From assembly GCA_014859785.1 (NCBI GenBank), contig JACUTP010000013.1, positions 1 to 20,750 of the forward strand: 20,750 nucleotides of DNA. Reading direction: 5' to 3'. Below, one piece after another: positions 13,918 through 20,653 of the stretch. The first letter of the stretch is position 1, and each line of letters opens with the position of its first letter. The DNA is from Candidatus Methanoperedentaceae archaeon. GTDB taxonomy: Archaea > Halobacteriota > Methanosarcinia > Methanosarcinales > Methanoperedenaceae. The notes under the pieces were generated by a model that saw nothing but the letters and a program-made list of their open reading frames with translations, made no database searches and was not told the origin of the DNA. Both the position numbers and the translations under genes were made by a program.

Positions 13918-14052
13918 ATGGCAATGTCTAAGAAAGATATGGAAAAGAAGGCGTCCAGGAAAAAGGGAAAAATGGAAGAGCTTGAAAAATTGGCTGCTTC
14001 CGGAAGCGGTGATGCAAAGAAGAAACTTGCAAAAGCCAGGAAGAAAAAATAA
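13918..14052 (+). CDS. Small lysine-rich protein (44 residues), unknown
   Basis: An ATG-initiated ORF read directly from the bases, encoding 44 residues of which 15 are lysine and 2 arginine. It starts MAMSKKDMEKKASRKKGKME, continues ELEKLAASGSGDAKKKLAKA and ends RKKK. Two short amphipathic helices separated by a Ser/Gly turn are plausible, giving a nucleic-acid- or ribosome-binding peptide. I do not recognise a family. Support for expression: a TATA-like box at leaderless spacing, normal codon use, and a position between two real genes without overlap. It lies 93 bases after the PurM/HypE-like gene and converges on rqcH with 11 bases between the stops. It could be a chance ORF, but composition and promoter argue for a gene. 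Confidence 0.6.
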   Translation: MAMSKKDMEKKASRKKGKMEELEKLAASGSGDAKKKLAKARKKK

Positions 14053-14063
14053 ATAACCTGCCC

Positions 14064-16025
14064 TTACTCCTTCACCCCTGACCCGCCAGCAGGCAGGAAC
14101 CCCGCAATCCTGTCCACAGGCGCAATCACCTGAATGAGCTTCCTGTCTCCATACTTTTCACTCATCATCCTGTAAATCTTCTTTGCAATATCATTCCTGT
14201 CAAACTCACCCTGTACAACCTCAATCACAAATCCCGCCCTTTTCCTGACAGCGCTTACAGGACCGCCTATCAGCTTTTCCGTATCGTTTACCGACTCAAT
14301 ACCGAGCGCCACGGAAGGCTTTATGTCCTTGAAAAAGTTGCGCTTTCCCCTGATTATAAAAGCCCCGTGTGCCACGTACTCCCCTGATTCTGCAGTCTTT
14401 GAGACCTGGTCAGGAGACACCCAGTAGCAGTCACCGCTTGCCTGACCCGACTTCCACACGCCTGAATACGATACGGTAAATTGCGCCGCCTCTTCAAGCG
14501 TGGTCTGCGGCACTTCCTTCCCTTCTGTTTTTATTACAACAGCAGGAGAACCCGACATCTGTGTGTGGAAAAATATATCCCTTTTTTCAAGGTACTTCTT
14601 CACAATATCCTCGTTATCCTGTGCATCCTTTCCACCGATTACAAGGAAGCTGTCTGATGAATAAAACCACCTGAACTGCTCATACCATTTAGGCTTGTGG
14701 GCTTTGTAGGTTTTTTTCCTGGCAACAGGTATTTGCTCTTTTTTGGACAATTCCTTTGTCTTTAAAATAGCAACCTCAGCACCACTGATTTTTGATGCCA
14801 GTTTCTTTGCCCTGTTATAATAAACCTGTGAGTTCTGGGGTATTGTTAGCCTGATATCAAGCTCGACATCCTGGCCGTCAAGCGTTACCGTGATTATCCC
14901 CTTTGCAGGAGCTATGGAGCTTACGGCTTTTGCCTCGGCAATATCGGATTCTTCCAGGGTACTTATTATCTCATCCCATGAGTAACCCTTATCCCTTGCA
15001 GCTCTTATGGTGTTAAGAAGTTCCTCGCATGTCTGGTAGTGGGCATAAATAAGCTCACCCCTGCTTATAAGTTTTTTCTCATCCTCCCTGAACTTTTGCA
15101 GCGTCGCCTCCTGTTTTTGCAAACGGTACTCAAGCAACCCGGGCTTTTTTTCCTTCTCAACAACTGCTTTTTCCTGCTTTTCATCATCTGACTTCCTGCT
15201 GAAATACTCATCAAGCGCATCATTGAACGTGTCAAAATACCTTTTTTCGTTTTTCGAGTACTGCGTAAGCTCGATAGGAAGGACGTCTTCCTCTTTCCCG
15301 TTCTTGAATACGATATGGGGTTTTAAGCCGGTGCTTAACGGTTTGAAAACTTCATGCAATGACCTGAGGACTGGTGTTACATCTATTAACAGGGATGCGG
15401 GTGTTTTTTTATCAATTCCTGCCCTCAGGCATATCTCCTCTGCATACTGCCCCCCGGCATTCATGCGTGTCGCCAATGTCCTGACAACATCCGCATCCGA
15501 ATTTTTGAACATTTCCTCGAGTTCGTCCTTTGTGGCAGTAACAGGGCTTACCTGCATATGTGGAAGCTCGTATATCTCACCGCGCCGCACTCTGCGGTCT
15601 TTGTAACTTATGGATTTCAAGGGCAGTATTATACGTTTGTCAGAATCAAGAAGCACCACATTTCCTCTTGCAAAAAGTTCGGCAAGAAGTATCGTCTCAT
15701 CGTCACCGCGCCTTATATGTAGCTCGATTATACGGTCAAAGTCATACTGCATTATGCCGGTTATCCTGCCGCCTGTTAAATGTTTCCGCAGGAGCATTGG
15801 AAACGAAGGTGCAACCCTGGGGGCAGTCTGCGGGTATTTTGTAAGGTGCAAGCGCCGTCCTGCCTCGATTACAATGTTTGTCCGTCCCTCGCCGAAGATG
15901 TGGATGCCTATCCTTATCTCGTCTGGTGAGTGCTGGTATATCTTGCCGATTTTGGCATCATTAAGCCTGGGGCGAAGCTCCCCGATAATTGCCGCTACGT
16001 CCACGCTTGACATTTCCTGTTTCAT
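14064..16025 (-). CDS. rqcH: Ribosome rescue factor RqcH (Rqc2/NEMF homologue, NFACT)
   Basis: A 653-residue NFACT protein. The family binds stalled 50S-peptidyl-tRNA complexes and, in bacteria and eukaryotes, recruits tRNA to add C-terminal tails (alanine, or alanine and threonine). The N-terminal NFACT-N domain keeps Asp9 (SSVDV) and the Asp97-Arg98 pair (YDFDRII), the positions needed for tailing in studied homologues. A helix-hairpin region is near 190-215. A long coiled coil covers about 280-420. The NFACT-R domain (about 440-560) contains KWYEQFRWFYSSDSFLVIGG and YLEKRDIFFHTQMSGSPA. Start at ATG 16025; ATG 16013 (MSSVDV) is an alternative. queC lies 106 bases upstream on the same strand. 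Whether archaeal members make tails is not shown by sequence. Confidence 0.92.
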   Translation of the reverse strand: MKQEMSSVDVAAIIGELRPRLNDAKIGKIYQHSPDEIRIGIHIFGEGRTNIVIEAGRRLHLTKYPQTAPRVAPSFPMLLRKHLTGGRITGIMQYDFDRIIELHIRRGDDETILLAELFARGNVVLLDSDKRIILPLKSISYKDRRVRRGEIYELPHMQVSPVTATKDELEEMFKNSDADVVRTLATRMNAGGQYAEEICLRAGIDKKTPASLLIDVTPVLRSLHEVFKPLSTGLKPHIVFKNGKEEDVLPIELTQYSKNEKRYFDTFNDALDEYFSRKSDDEKQEKAVVEKEKKPGLLEYRLQKQEATLQKFREDEKKLISRGELIYAHYQTCEELLNTIRAARDKGYSWDEIISTLEESDIAEAKAVSSIAPAKGIITVTLDGQDVELDIRLTIPQNSQVYYNRAKKLASKISGAEVAILKTKELSKKEQIPVARKKTYKAHKPKWYEQFRWFYSSDSFLVIGGKDAQDNEDIVKKYLEKRDIFFHTQMSGSPAVVIKTEGKEVPQTTLEEAAQFTVSYSGVWKSGQASGDCYWVSPDQVSKTAESGEYVAHGAFIIRGKRNFFKDIKPSVALGIESVNDTEKLIGGPVSAVRKRAGFVIEVVQGEFDRNDIAKKIYRMMSEKYGDRKLIQVIAPVDRIAGFLPAGGSGVKE

Positions 16026-16131
16026 GGGTCAGGTGCTCTATATGGGTGGGAGGTTAATTTAAGTTATCCATGAATTCAACGTGATGCAGGAAGACAGGGG
16101 TTCTGAAACGGTTTTAATTCCGGTTCGCTTA

Positions 16132-16812
16132 TCAATCCCCAAGCCTCTCAAGAAGCGGGTCTTTTACACCAGCATTATCAAAAGCCCGTTTGCGCCTGAG
16201 ACACGATTCGCACACTCCGCAGGGTTTTTCATTTCCCTCATAACATGACCAGGACCACTCCATCGGTGCATCAATTCCGATGCCCTTTTTTACAATTTCT
16301 GTTTTGTTAAGAGATATCAGGGGTGCATATACCCGCGGTTGTGAAAGTGTCCCGAGTTTTAGCATCCCGTTAAAACGTTCTACGAACTCATTTGTGTTAT
16401 CAGGGAATGTTGCTGCTTCCTCCGCATCAAAACCTGTAAATATAACCTCATAATTGTAGTTTTCAGCAATTGCTGATGCAATTGACAGGAAAACAACATT
16501 TCGCGCAGGTACCCATACCTTTTCAGCCGATTCACGGGTAATTGTTTTATTATCAAGGTCAGATGGTAATATTTTAGGCAGCTCCTCGCCGTTTGTCAGA
16601 GCGCTGCGAAATGTTTTGTACCACGGCAGCTCTATAACGAGGTGCCCGACCTGGAAATTCTCACATATCATTTTTGCGTACTCTATCTCGCGCCGGCGCG
16701 CTCTTTGCCCGTAATCAAAGGTAATGCACAGTGTTTCATCGCACCTGCTGTACGCTTCCCTGAAAGCAACTGTAGAATCAAGACCGGAAGATAGCAAAAC
16801 AATTGATTTCAT
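16132..16812 (-). CDS. queC: 7-cyano-7-deazaguanine (preQ0) synthase QueC
   Basis: A 226-residue ATP-dependent enzyme that converts 7-carboxy-7-deazaguanine and ammonia to preQ0, which archaea insert into tRNA at position 15 as the precursor of archaeosine. Evidence: PP-loop LLSSGLDST (6-14; most QueC proteins read SGGLDS), FDYGQR (32-37), VPARNVVFLSIA (101-112), and zinc ligands Cys190, Cys198, Cys201 and Cys204 in SCYEGNEKPCGVCESC. Length and motifs are complete. It is divergent from the Fe-S/Fwd genes and upstream of rqcH on the same strand. A weak TATA-like GTTTTAACATTTACC (16833-16847) lies about 27 bases before the ATG. No queD, queE or tgtA is in the window, so the rest of the pathway must be elsewhere. 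Confidence 0.95.
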   Translation of the reverse strand: MKSIVLLSSGLDSTVAFREAYSRCDETLCITFDYGQRARRREIEYAKMICENFQVGHLVIELPWYKTFRSALTNGEELPKILPSDLDNKTITRESAEKVWVPARNVVFLSIASAIAENYNYEVIFTGFDAEEAATFPDNTNEFVERFNGMLKLGTLSQPRVYAPLISLNKTEIVKKGIGIDAPMEWSWSCYEGNEKPCGVCESCLRRKRAFDNAGVKDPLLERLGD

Positions 16813-16883
16813 TTATTTATCGGCAACCCCGGTAAATGTTAAAACAAGCCATGTAATTTAATTCACACCATCAATTCTGAATA

Positions 16884-16890
16884 CTTATAC
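16884..16890 (+). promoter_or_regulatory. TATA-like element of the Fe-S/fwdBD operon
   Basis: CTTATAC, within ATACTTATAC, lies 46-52 bases before the ATG at 16936. It would give a leader of roughly 20-25 bases. A second candidate, ATTATAAAAC (16913-16922), is too close to the ATG for a normal start. Confidence 0.35.
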
Positions 16891-16935
16891 ATCTCAAACA
16901 TAACTTTTATCCATTATAAAACTAATCCCCGGATT

Positions 16936-17394
16936 ATGCCAACAGTGATGGAACTTTACCAGCTTTTACCGAAAACCAACTGCAAGAAATGCGGTGAATC
17001 CACATGCATGGCGTTTGCGGTTGAGTTACTTTCAAGGAAAAAGAAAATCCAGGACTGCACGCCCATCCTTGAGGATAAATTCAAAAACCAGAGGGAAAAA
17101 CTTGAATCGCTTCTTTTACCCTCGGAGGGCGCCGGGGAAACCGGGATGATAGTCCACACTGAATTATGCACAGGATGCGGGAACTGCGTTGTTGCCTGTC
17201 CTGTTGACGTGGCAAACGACCCCGGAGGTGCGGCAATTGGATGTGCCCCCACAAACGATAAGGTGATTTTCAAGGTCGTTGACGGGAAAGTGATAGCTTC
17301 GAATATCAGGGAATGCCGCCGTTTCGGGAAGAACAGGGTACTGTGTTATGCATGTATCGACCCATGCCCGACAGGCGCAATCGAGTTCGTGTAG
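16936..17394 (+). CDS. Fe-S protein with FeS and 2[4Fe-4S] ferredoxin domains, Fwd-associated
   Basis: A 152-residue electron-transfer protein. An N-terminal domain with Cys16, Cys19, Cys24 and Cys41 (CKKCGESTC, then C) matches the four-cysteine FeS domain seen in corrinoid Fe-S proteins (PF04060 type). A ferredoxin domain follows: cluster one has Cys78, Cys81, Cys84 and Cys88 (CTGCGNCVVACP), cluster two has Cys137, Cys140 and Cys144 (CYACIDPCP) plus Cys127 as the probable fourth ligand. Three [4Fe-4S] clusters are therefore possible. The spacing of cluster two is irregular (nine residues after Cys127; Cys103 is an alternative ligand). It is directly upstream of fwdB, whose ribosome-binding site overlaps its stop codon. 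It probably supplies electrons to formylmethanofuran dehydrogenase, like an FwdG-type subunit. Confidence 0.82.
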   Translation: MPTVMELYQLLPKTNCKKCGESTCMAFAVELLSRKKKIQDCTPILEDKFKNQREKLESLLLPSEGAGETGMIVHTELCTGCGNCVVACPVDVANDPGGAAIGCAPTNDKVIFKVVDGKVIASNIRECRRFGKNRVLCYACIDPCPTGAIEFV

Positions 17395-17402
17395 GTGTTT
17401 TT

Positions 17403-18623
17403 ATGGTTACATGCACAGGATGCGCGCTGTTATGTGATGATATTGAAGTAATAGTTGAAGCGGGAAGGATTAAAGAGACAAAAAACACCTGCCTGCGCGG
17501 TGCGGGAAGAATTAAGGGGTGTGTTAACAGGCTTGTTCCTTCCATAGGGGAACAGCGGGTTGATGTAGGAAACTGTATCGAAAAAGCTGCAGAAATACTT
17601 AAAAATGCCGAATCCCCGATGCTTTTCGGGTTTGATAACTCGACCTCAGGGGCGCAGGTGAAGGCTGTCCAGCTTGCTAATAAATTAGATGCAATCATAG
17701 ACGATACATCCTCGTTCTGCCAGGGGATCATGGTTGAAAAAGTGCTCAGGCAGGAATTCAGGACATGCTCGCTTGATGATATAAGGAACAAAGCTGATGT
17801 TATCATTTACTGGGGTTCTGATGCACAGGATTCACAGCCGCGCCATCTCTCAAGGTTCAGTTATTTCCCGCGCGGAGAAGAGCGGCAGCGCGGGTATGAG
17901 GAGGACAGGACTGCCATTGCCATAGACGTGAGGGAATCAAATACCGCAAAGATATGCAAGGGGCATTTTTACAGGATTCCGCTAAAAGGCGACCGCAGGT
18001 TCATACTGGCGCTTATGGATGCGCTTTCTGGCAGGGTGCCAAAGTTTGACGGATATGATGTGCAGAAGATTCTTGAACTTTCGGGCATATTGAAAAAAGC
18101 AAAATTCGGTGCGATTTTTGCCGGAATCGGGCTTACGTATTCGATAAAAGATGACGCCGGAATACTGGCAGACCTGGGAAGAATGCTTCCCAATTTCCAT
18201 ATCATGCCAATGATAGGACATTACAACATGCGCGGGTTTAATGAGAACCTTTTCAGGGAAACAGGGTTCGTGAACAGCGTGAAGTTTGGAAGCGAGCCTG
18301 TGCATGACAACAGGTATTCAATCGCCGAAACCCTGCGTGAAAAAAGCATTGACGTCCTGCTGGTTGCGGGTTCTGACCCGCTTTTGAGCCTTCCGCGCTC
18401 TATTGCAAAATCCCTTGCTGGCATGCAGGTGGTATGCATCGACCCATGTGTTACCCTGACTTCAAAAATTTCAGCCGTGAATATCCCGGCAGCGGTGTCA
18501 GGGGTTGAGTGCGGCGGAACTGCTGTGAGGATGGACGGGAAGAAGGTGGAACTTTCGGCGTGTGTGGAAAGCGGTTTCCTGGGTGATGAGGAAATACTTG
18601 GCAGGATAATGGAGGCAGTTTGA
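17403..18623 (+). CDS. fwdB: Formylmethanofuran dehydrogenase subunit B (catalytic, Mo/W)
   Basis: The formate-dehydrogenase-like subunit of the enzyme that reduces CO2 to formylmethanofuran in methanogenesis, or runs in reverse in methyl oxidation. At 406 residues it is close to the usual size. MVTCTGCALLCDDIE begins the protein; Cys4, Cys7 and Cys11 plus Cys30 or Cys40 can hold the [4Fe-4S] cluster. SSFCQG (103-108) puts Cys106 at the metal-ligand position, so this is a cysteine, not a selenocysteine, isoform. DVIIYWGSDAQDSQPRHLSR and the later LLVAGSDPLLSLP are molybdopterin-domain motifs. The start at 17403 is fixed by AGGTG at 17393-17397, five bases upstream; an in-frame ATG at 17313 would overlap the Fe-S gene by 82 bases. 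fwdD overlaps its stop codon. Confidence 0.92.
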   Translation: MVTCTGCALLCDDIEVIVEAGRIKETKNTCLRGAGRIKGCVNRLVPSIGEQRVDVGNCIEKAAEILKNAESPMLFGFDNSTSGAQVKAVQLANKLDAIIDDTSSFCQGIMVEKVLRQEFRTCSLDDIRNKADVIIYWGSDAQDSQPRHLSRFSYFPRGEERQRGYEEDRTAIAIDVRESNTAKICKGHFYRIPLKGDRRFILALMDALSGRVPKFDGYDVQKILELSGILKKAKFGAIFAGIGLTYSIKDDAGILADLGRMLPNFHIMPMIGHYNMRGFNENLFRETGFVNSVKFGSEPVHDNRYSIAETLREKSIDVLLVAGSDPLLSLPRSIAKSLAGMQVVCIDPCVTLTSKISAVNIPAAVSGVECGGTAVRMDGKKVELSACVESGFLGDEEILGRIMEAV

Positions 18624-19036
18624 TGGGGATTGATGTCGGAAAGTTCCTGAAAAATCCTGAATACGATATAAGAATCACTACGTACAGGGATGTTTTCCAG
18701 GTGGCTGCACTTGAGTGTGACCGCTGGGGCGATGAGTTCAGGAAATATTCGGCTGCTGTGTTTATGAGCAAAATAGATATGGCGAAAATGGGTTTTAAGA
18801 AAGGGGACAGGGTGAAAGTTTCAAACACAAATGGCAGTATTGTTGTCGAGGTCAGGGAAACAAAGCGGGATGAGCCAGGCGGGATTGCGTTTATGGTGAA
18901 CAGCCCGTGGTCAAATGCGCTTGTTTCGGGAGATACTGGCGGCAGGGGGATACCTGAGTTTAAGGATATAAGGGCAAAGGTTTCGCTCAGTAAGGATGAG
19001 GTTACGGGGATGGAGAAGCTGGTTGTTGGAAACTAA
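18623..19036 (+). CDS. fwdD: Formylmethanofuran dehydrogenase subunit D (molybdopterin-binding)
   Basis: A 137-residue protein that forms the C-terminal molybdopterin-dinucleotide-binding beta barrel found fused in other molybdoenzymes, here as separate FwdD. Evidence: KYSAAVFMSKIDMAKMGFKK, where the conserved pattern is an aspartate and a hydrophobic-K-G turn; GDRVKVSNTNGSIVVEVRE as the barrel strands; and GGIAFMVNSPWSNAL as the family loop with NSPWSN. GGAGG at 18611-18615 lies seven bases before the ATG, which shares its first base with the fwdB TGA stop. This shows tight coupling with the catalytic subunit it packs against. Subunits A and C do not follow: the next gene is on the other strand. 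Confidence 0.9.
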   Translation: MGIDVGKFLKNPEYDIRITTYRDVFQVAALECDRWGDEFRKYSAAVFMSKIDMAKMGFKKGDRVKVSNTNGSIVVEVRETKRDEPGGIAFMVNSPWSNALVSGDTGGRGIPEFKDIRAKVSLSKDEVTGMEKLVVGN

Positions 19037-19042
19037 CGTTTA

Positions 19043-19612
19043 TTATTCCCCGATTAACTCATACAGCAGCCGCATCGCTTCCATTTCCCGCCCACCACCG
19101 CATTTCCCGACAAGTTTATCGTAATACCCGATACGGTCAAGGTATTTCTGCCCCCCGAAAACAACATACCTTGTGGCATCAACCAGTGCCTCGATTACAG
19201 CATTGAACCCGCGGTTTACAGGTCTCACCGTCAGGCTGGTGACAGCACAGCTAACAGGCGACAGCTCGACAACTGAAATTTTTTCGCCCTTTTTGCATTC
19301 GCATCGGAACCGAATCCACGCAAGCGCCTCATTCAGAACCGGGAATCCATCCACGAATTCAAAATCCCCTGAATCCATATCCGAAAGCGCCGAGCGTACA
19401 AACAAAACAGGGTCGTCCACGATATTTGCGCAGGCTACAGGTCGCGAAAGTACGTTATCAAGTGTCTTTGAGTTAAAAAGCCGGAAGAACAACCTGCCGT
19501 CTTTTTTGTGCAGACCAACTGGCGCAGCATTGGGTACGCCGTTCACGGACAAAGTGGTAACAATAACCTCTGAGATTCCTTCATGTATCCCGAACTCTGC
19601 AAGATCGATCAA
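19043..19612 (-). CDS. DUF447 family (flavin-reductase-like) protein
   Basis: A 189-residue member of DUF447, an archaeal family (also in some methylotrophic bacteria) with a split-barrel fold that resembles FMN-binding flavin reductases. Visible: EGISEVIVTTLSVNGVPNAA and PVGLHKKDGRLFFRLFNSKT at the N-terminus (flavin-binding side of the barrel), RPVACANIVDDPVLFV, and RGFNAVIEALVDATRY near 135-150, followed by a helical tail. No catalytic residue can be assigned. The start overlaps the stop of the CitG-like gene by four bases (ATGA), showing coupled translation. Convergent with fwdD, with 6 bases between. Its repeated appearance near C1-carrier genes in other organisms is from memory and makes a cofactor role plausible but unproven. 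Confidence 0.85.
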   Translation of the reverse strand: MIDLAEFGIHEGISEVIVTTLSVNGVPNAAPVGLHKKDGRLFFRLFNSKTLDNVLSRPVACANIVDDPVLFVRSALSDMDSGDFEFVDGFPVLNEALAWIRFRCECKKGEKISVVELSPVSCAVTSLTVRPVNRGFNAVIEALVDATRYVVFGGQKYLDRIGYYDKLVGKCGGGREMEAMRLLYELIGE

Positions 19613-20478
19613 AACCTCATACCCCCAAAAAGCGCAACAAACAGCCCTGCAATTATAATGTCAGCCGTGGAGCCCGGATTAACGCCTTCATATAGCAGTT
19701 CCCTGTCAAAAGCATTTAAGTCGCTTCTCATTACTTCAATATCACCGCCAACTTTTTTGAGGATTTCCCCTGCCCTCTTCGAAACATCTTCGGCTTTTTC
19801 CCTGTCAAACTTTGCCTGTATGAACGTGTCCTTATTCTCCGAAAGTATTTCCATGAATGTGAGCACCACTGCATCGTTTATACTGCGCGTCTTGATTTTT
19901 TCCCGTACCATACGAGCACACCAAAACGTTTTCTGAAAACCGTTCACCCATTCTTCAGCAATAATATCATAACCTGCTGACATTTCCATCATGTCAAAAA
20001 GTGTCAGTCCCCGCTTTTTTATTTTATCAATTGAATCCCTGTCTCCGAGGCTAAAGTCATCCACGGGTTTTACCTTCACCTTTGCGTCGTAAAACGCCCT
20101 GTACAGTTCAACCGCATCCCCAACGGTCGTTTCCTTTACAACCCGCCTGACCTTCTCACGCAGGCATGCCGTGTCCCCACAGGCTCCTCCTGCCATTACA
20201 AGCGGTATAAGTAATATGAACGCACCGAAATGCGTGTTCCCGCCTTTCTGCCAGCGCACGCTTTCAAGCACAGCATGCCTGATAAATGAGCCGACGCCAG
20301 AGCTTGAGCTTGCGGCTTTTTCAAGTACCGGGTAAACGCCGACTGCGCTTGCAAGGAAATGCTCGAATCTCGTATCTGTGTAATTGTGGTCGCGGTCAAT
20401 GTTGCCTGGCTTCGGAGTGGCTGAGACTTCAAGAACCATGGCAAGCTGGGCGCACCTGGCAATATGGGCGGGGTTCAT
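19609..20478 (-). CDS. Triphosphoribosyl-dephospho-CoA synthase-like (CitG family) protein
   Basis: A 289-residue CitG-family protein. CitG proper makes 2'-(5''-triphosphoribosyl)-3'-dephospho-CoA, the prosthetic-group precursor of citrate lyase. TPKPGNIDRDHNY (21-33) and GGNTHFGAFILLIPL (79-93) are the family motifs, and the rest is helical as expected. No citrate lyase, malonate decarboxylase or acyl-carrier-protein gene is nearby, so the archaeal protein probably modifies or makes something else. The ATG has no Shine-Dalgarno; minus-strand ATTTATTTAA (20501-20510) lies 27 bases upstream, so the transcript is probably leaderless. It is the first gene of a two-gene operon with the DUF447 gene. 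Confidence 0.87.
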   Translation of the reverse strand: MNPAHIARCAQLAMVLEVSATPKPGNIDRDHNYTDTRFEHFLASAVGVYPVLEKAASSSSGVGSFIRHAVLESVRWQKGGNTHFGAFILLIPLVMAGGACGDTACLREKVRRVVKETTVGDAVELYRAFYDAKVKVKPVDDFSLGDRDSIDKIKKRGLTLFDMMEMSAGYDIIAEEWVNGFQKTFWCARMVREKIKTRSINDAVVLTFMEILSENKDTFIQAKFDREKAEDVSKRAGEILKKVGGDIEVMRSDLNAFDRELLYEGVNPGSTADIIIAGLFVALFGGMRF

Positions 20479-20500
20479 TTGTGGTTGTATTATTCCGGGA

Positions 20501-20510
20501 TTAAATAAAT
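20501..20510 (-). promoter_or_regulatory. TATA-like element of the citG-like/DUF447 operon
   Basis: Minus strand ATTTATTTAA is centred about 27 bases before the ATG at 20478. The intervening bases contain no ribosome-binding site, which fits a leaderless mRNA. Confidence 0.45.
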
Positions 20511-20540
20511 TGATGCTGGTTTTGATGCCATCGAATTAAC

Positions 20541-20630
20541 TTATTTCCTTTCTTTTGATTCCTCAGGGATCAGTTCATCGGATTTTGTTATTCTTCTCAC
20601 GATATCAGCCTCGATTTCCCTTTCTTCAAC
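20541..20630 (-). pseudogene. Possible C-terminal remnant of a truncated gene
   Basis: On the minus strand, 29 codons without a start end in TAA. They encode a highly charged tail that begins VEEREIEADIVRRITKSDEL and ends IPEESKERK. A TAG stop precedes it at 20631-20633, so no complete gene can be made here. The CRISPR array begins 22 bases further on. The composition (Glu/Lys/Arg-rich, with a plausible helix) is typical of real protein C-termini, so a gene body may have been lost when the array region rearranged. The family is unrecognisable, and chance is a real alternative at this length. Confidence 0.3.
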
Positions 20631-20653
20631 CTATTGTCGTCAGATACATAATC

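Noticed and set aside
16110..16140. GGTTCGC resembling a tRNA T-loop between queC and rqcH
   Set aside because: No acceptor stem, anticodon arm or CCA-side pairing could be drawn around it, and the gap is only 106 bases.
16132..16812. queC as part of a 7-deazaguanine DNA-modification system together with the AT-rich pair
   Set aside because: The genes are 12 kb apart, differ in composition, and archaea need QueC for tRNA archaeosine anyway; no DpdA-like gene is in the window.
17313..17402. Upstream in-frame ATG for fwdB at 17313
   Set aside because: It would overlap the Fe-S gene by 82 bases in another frame, while ATG 17403 has AGGTG at ideal spacing and begins right at the conserved CTGC cluster motif.
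17403..18623. Selenocysteine at the FwdB metal-ligand position
   Set aside because: The codon in SSFCQG is TGC, a normal cysteine, and no in-frame TGA occurs in the gene.
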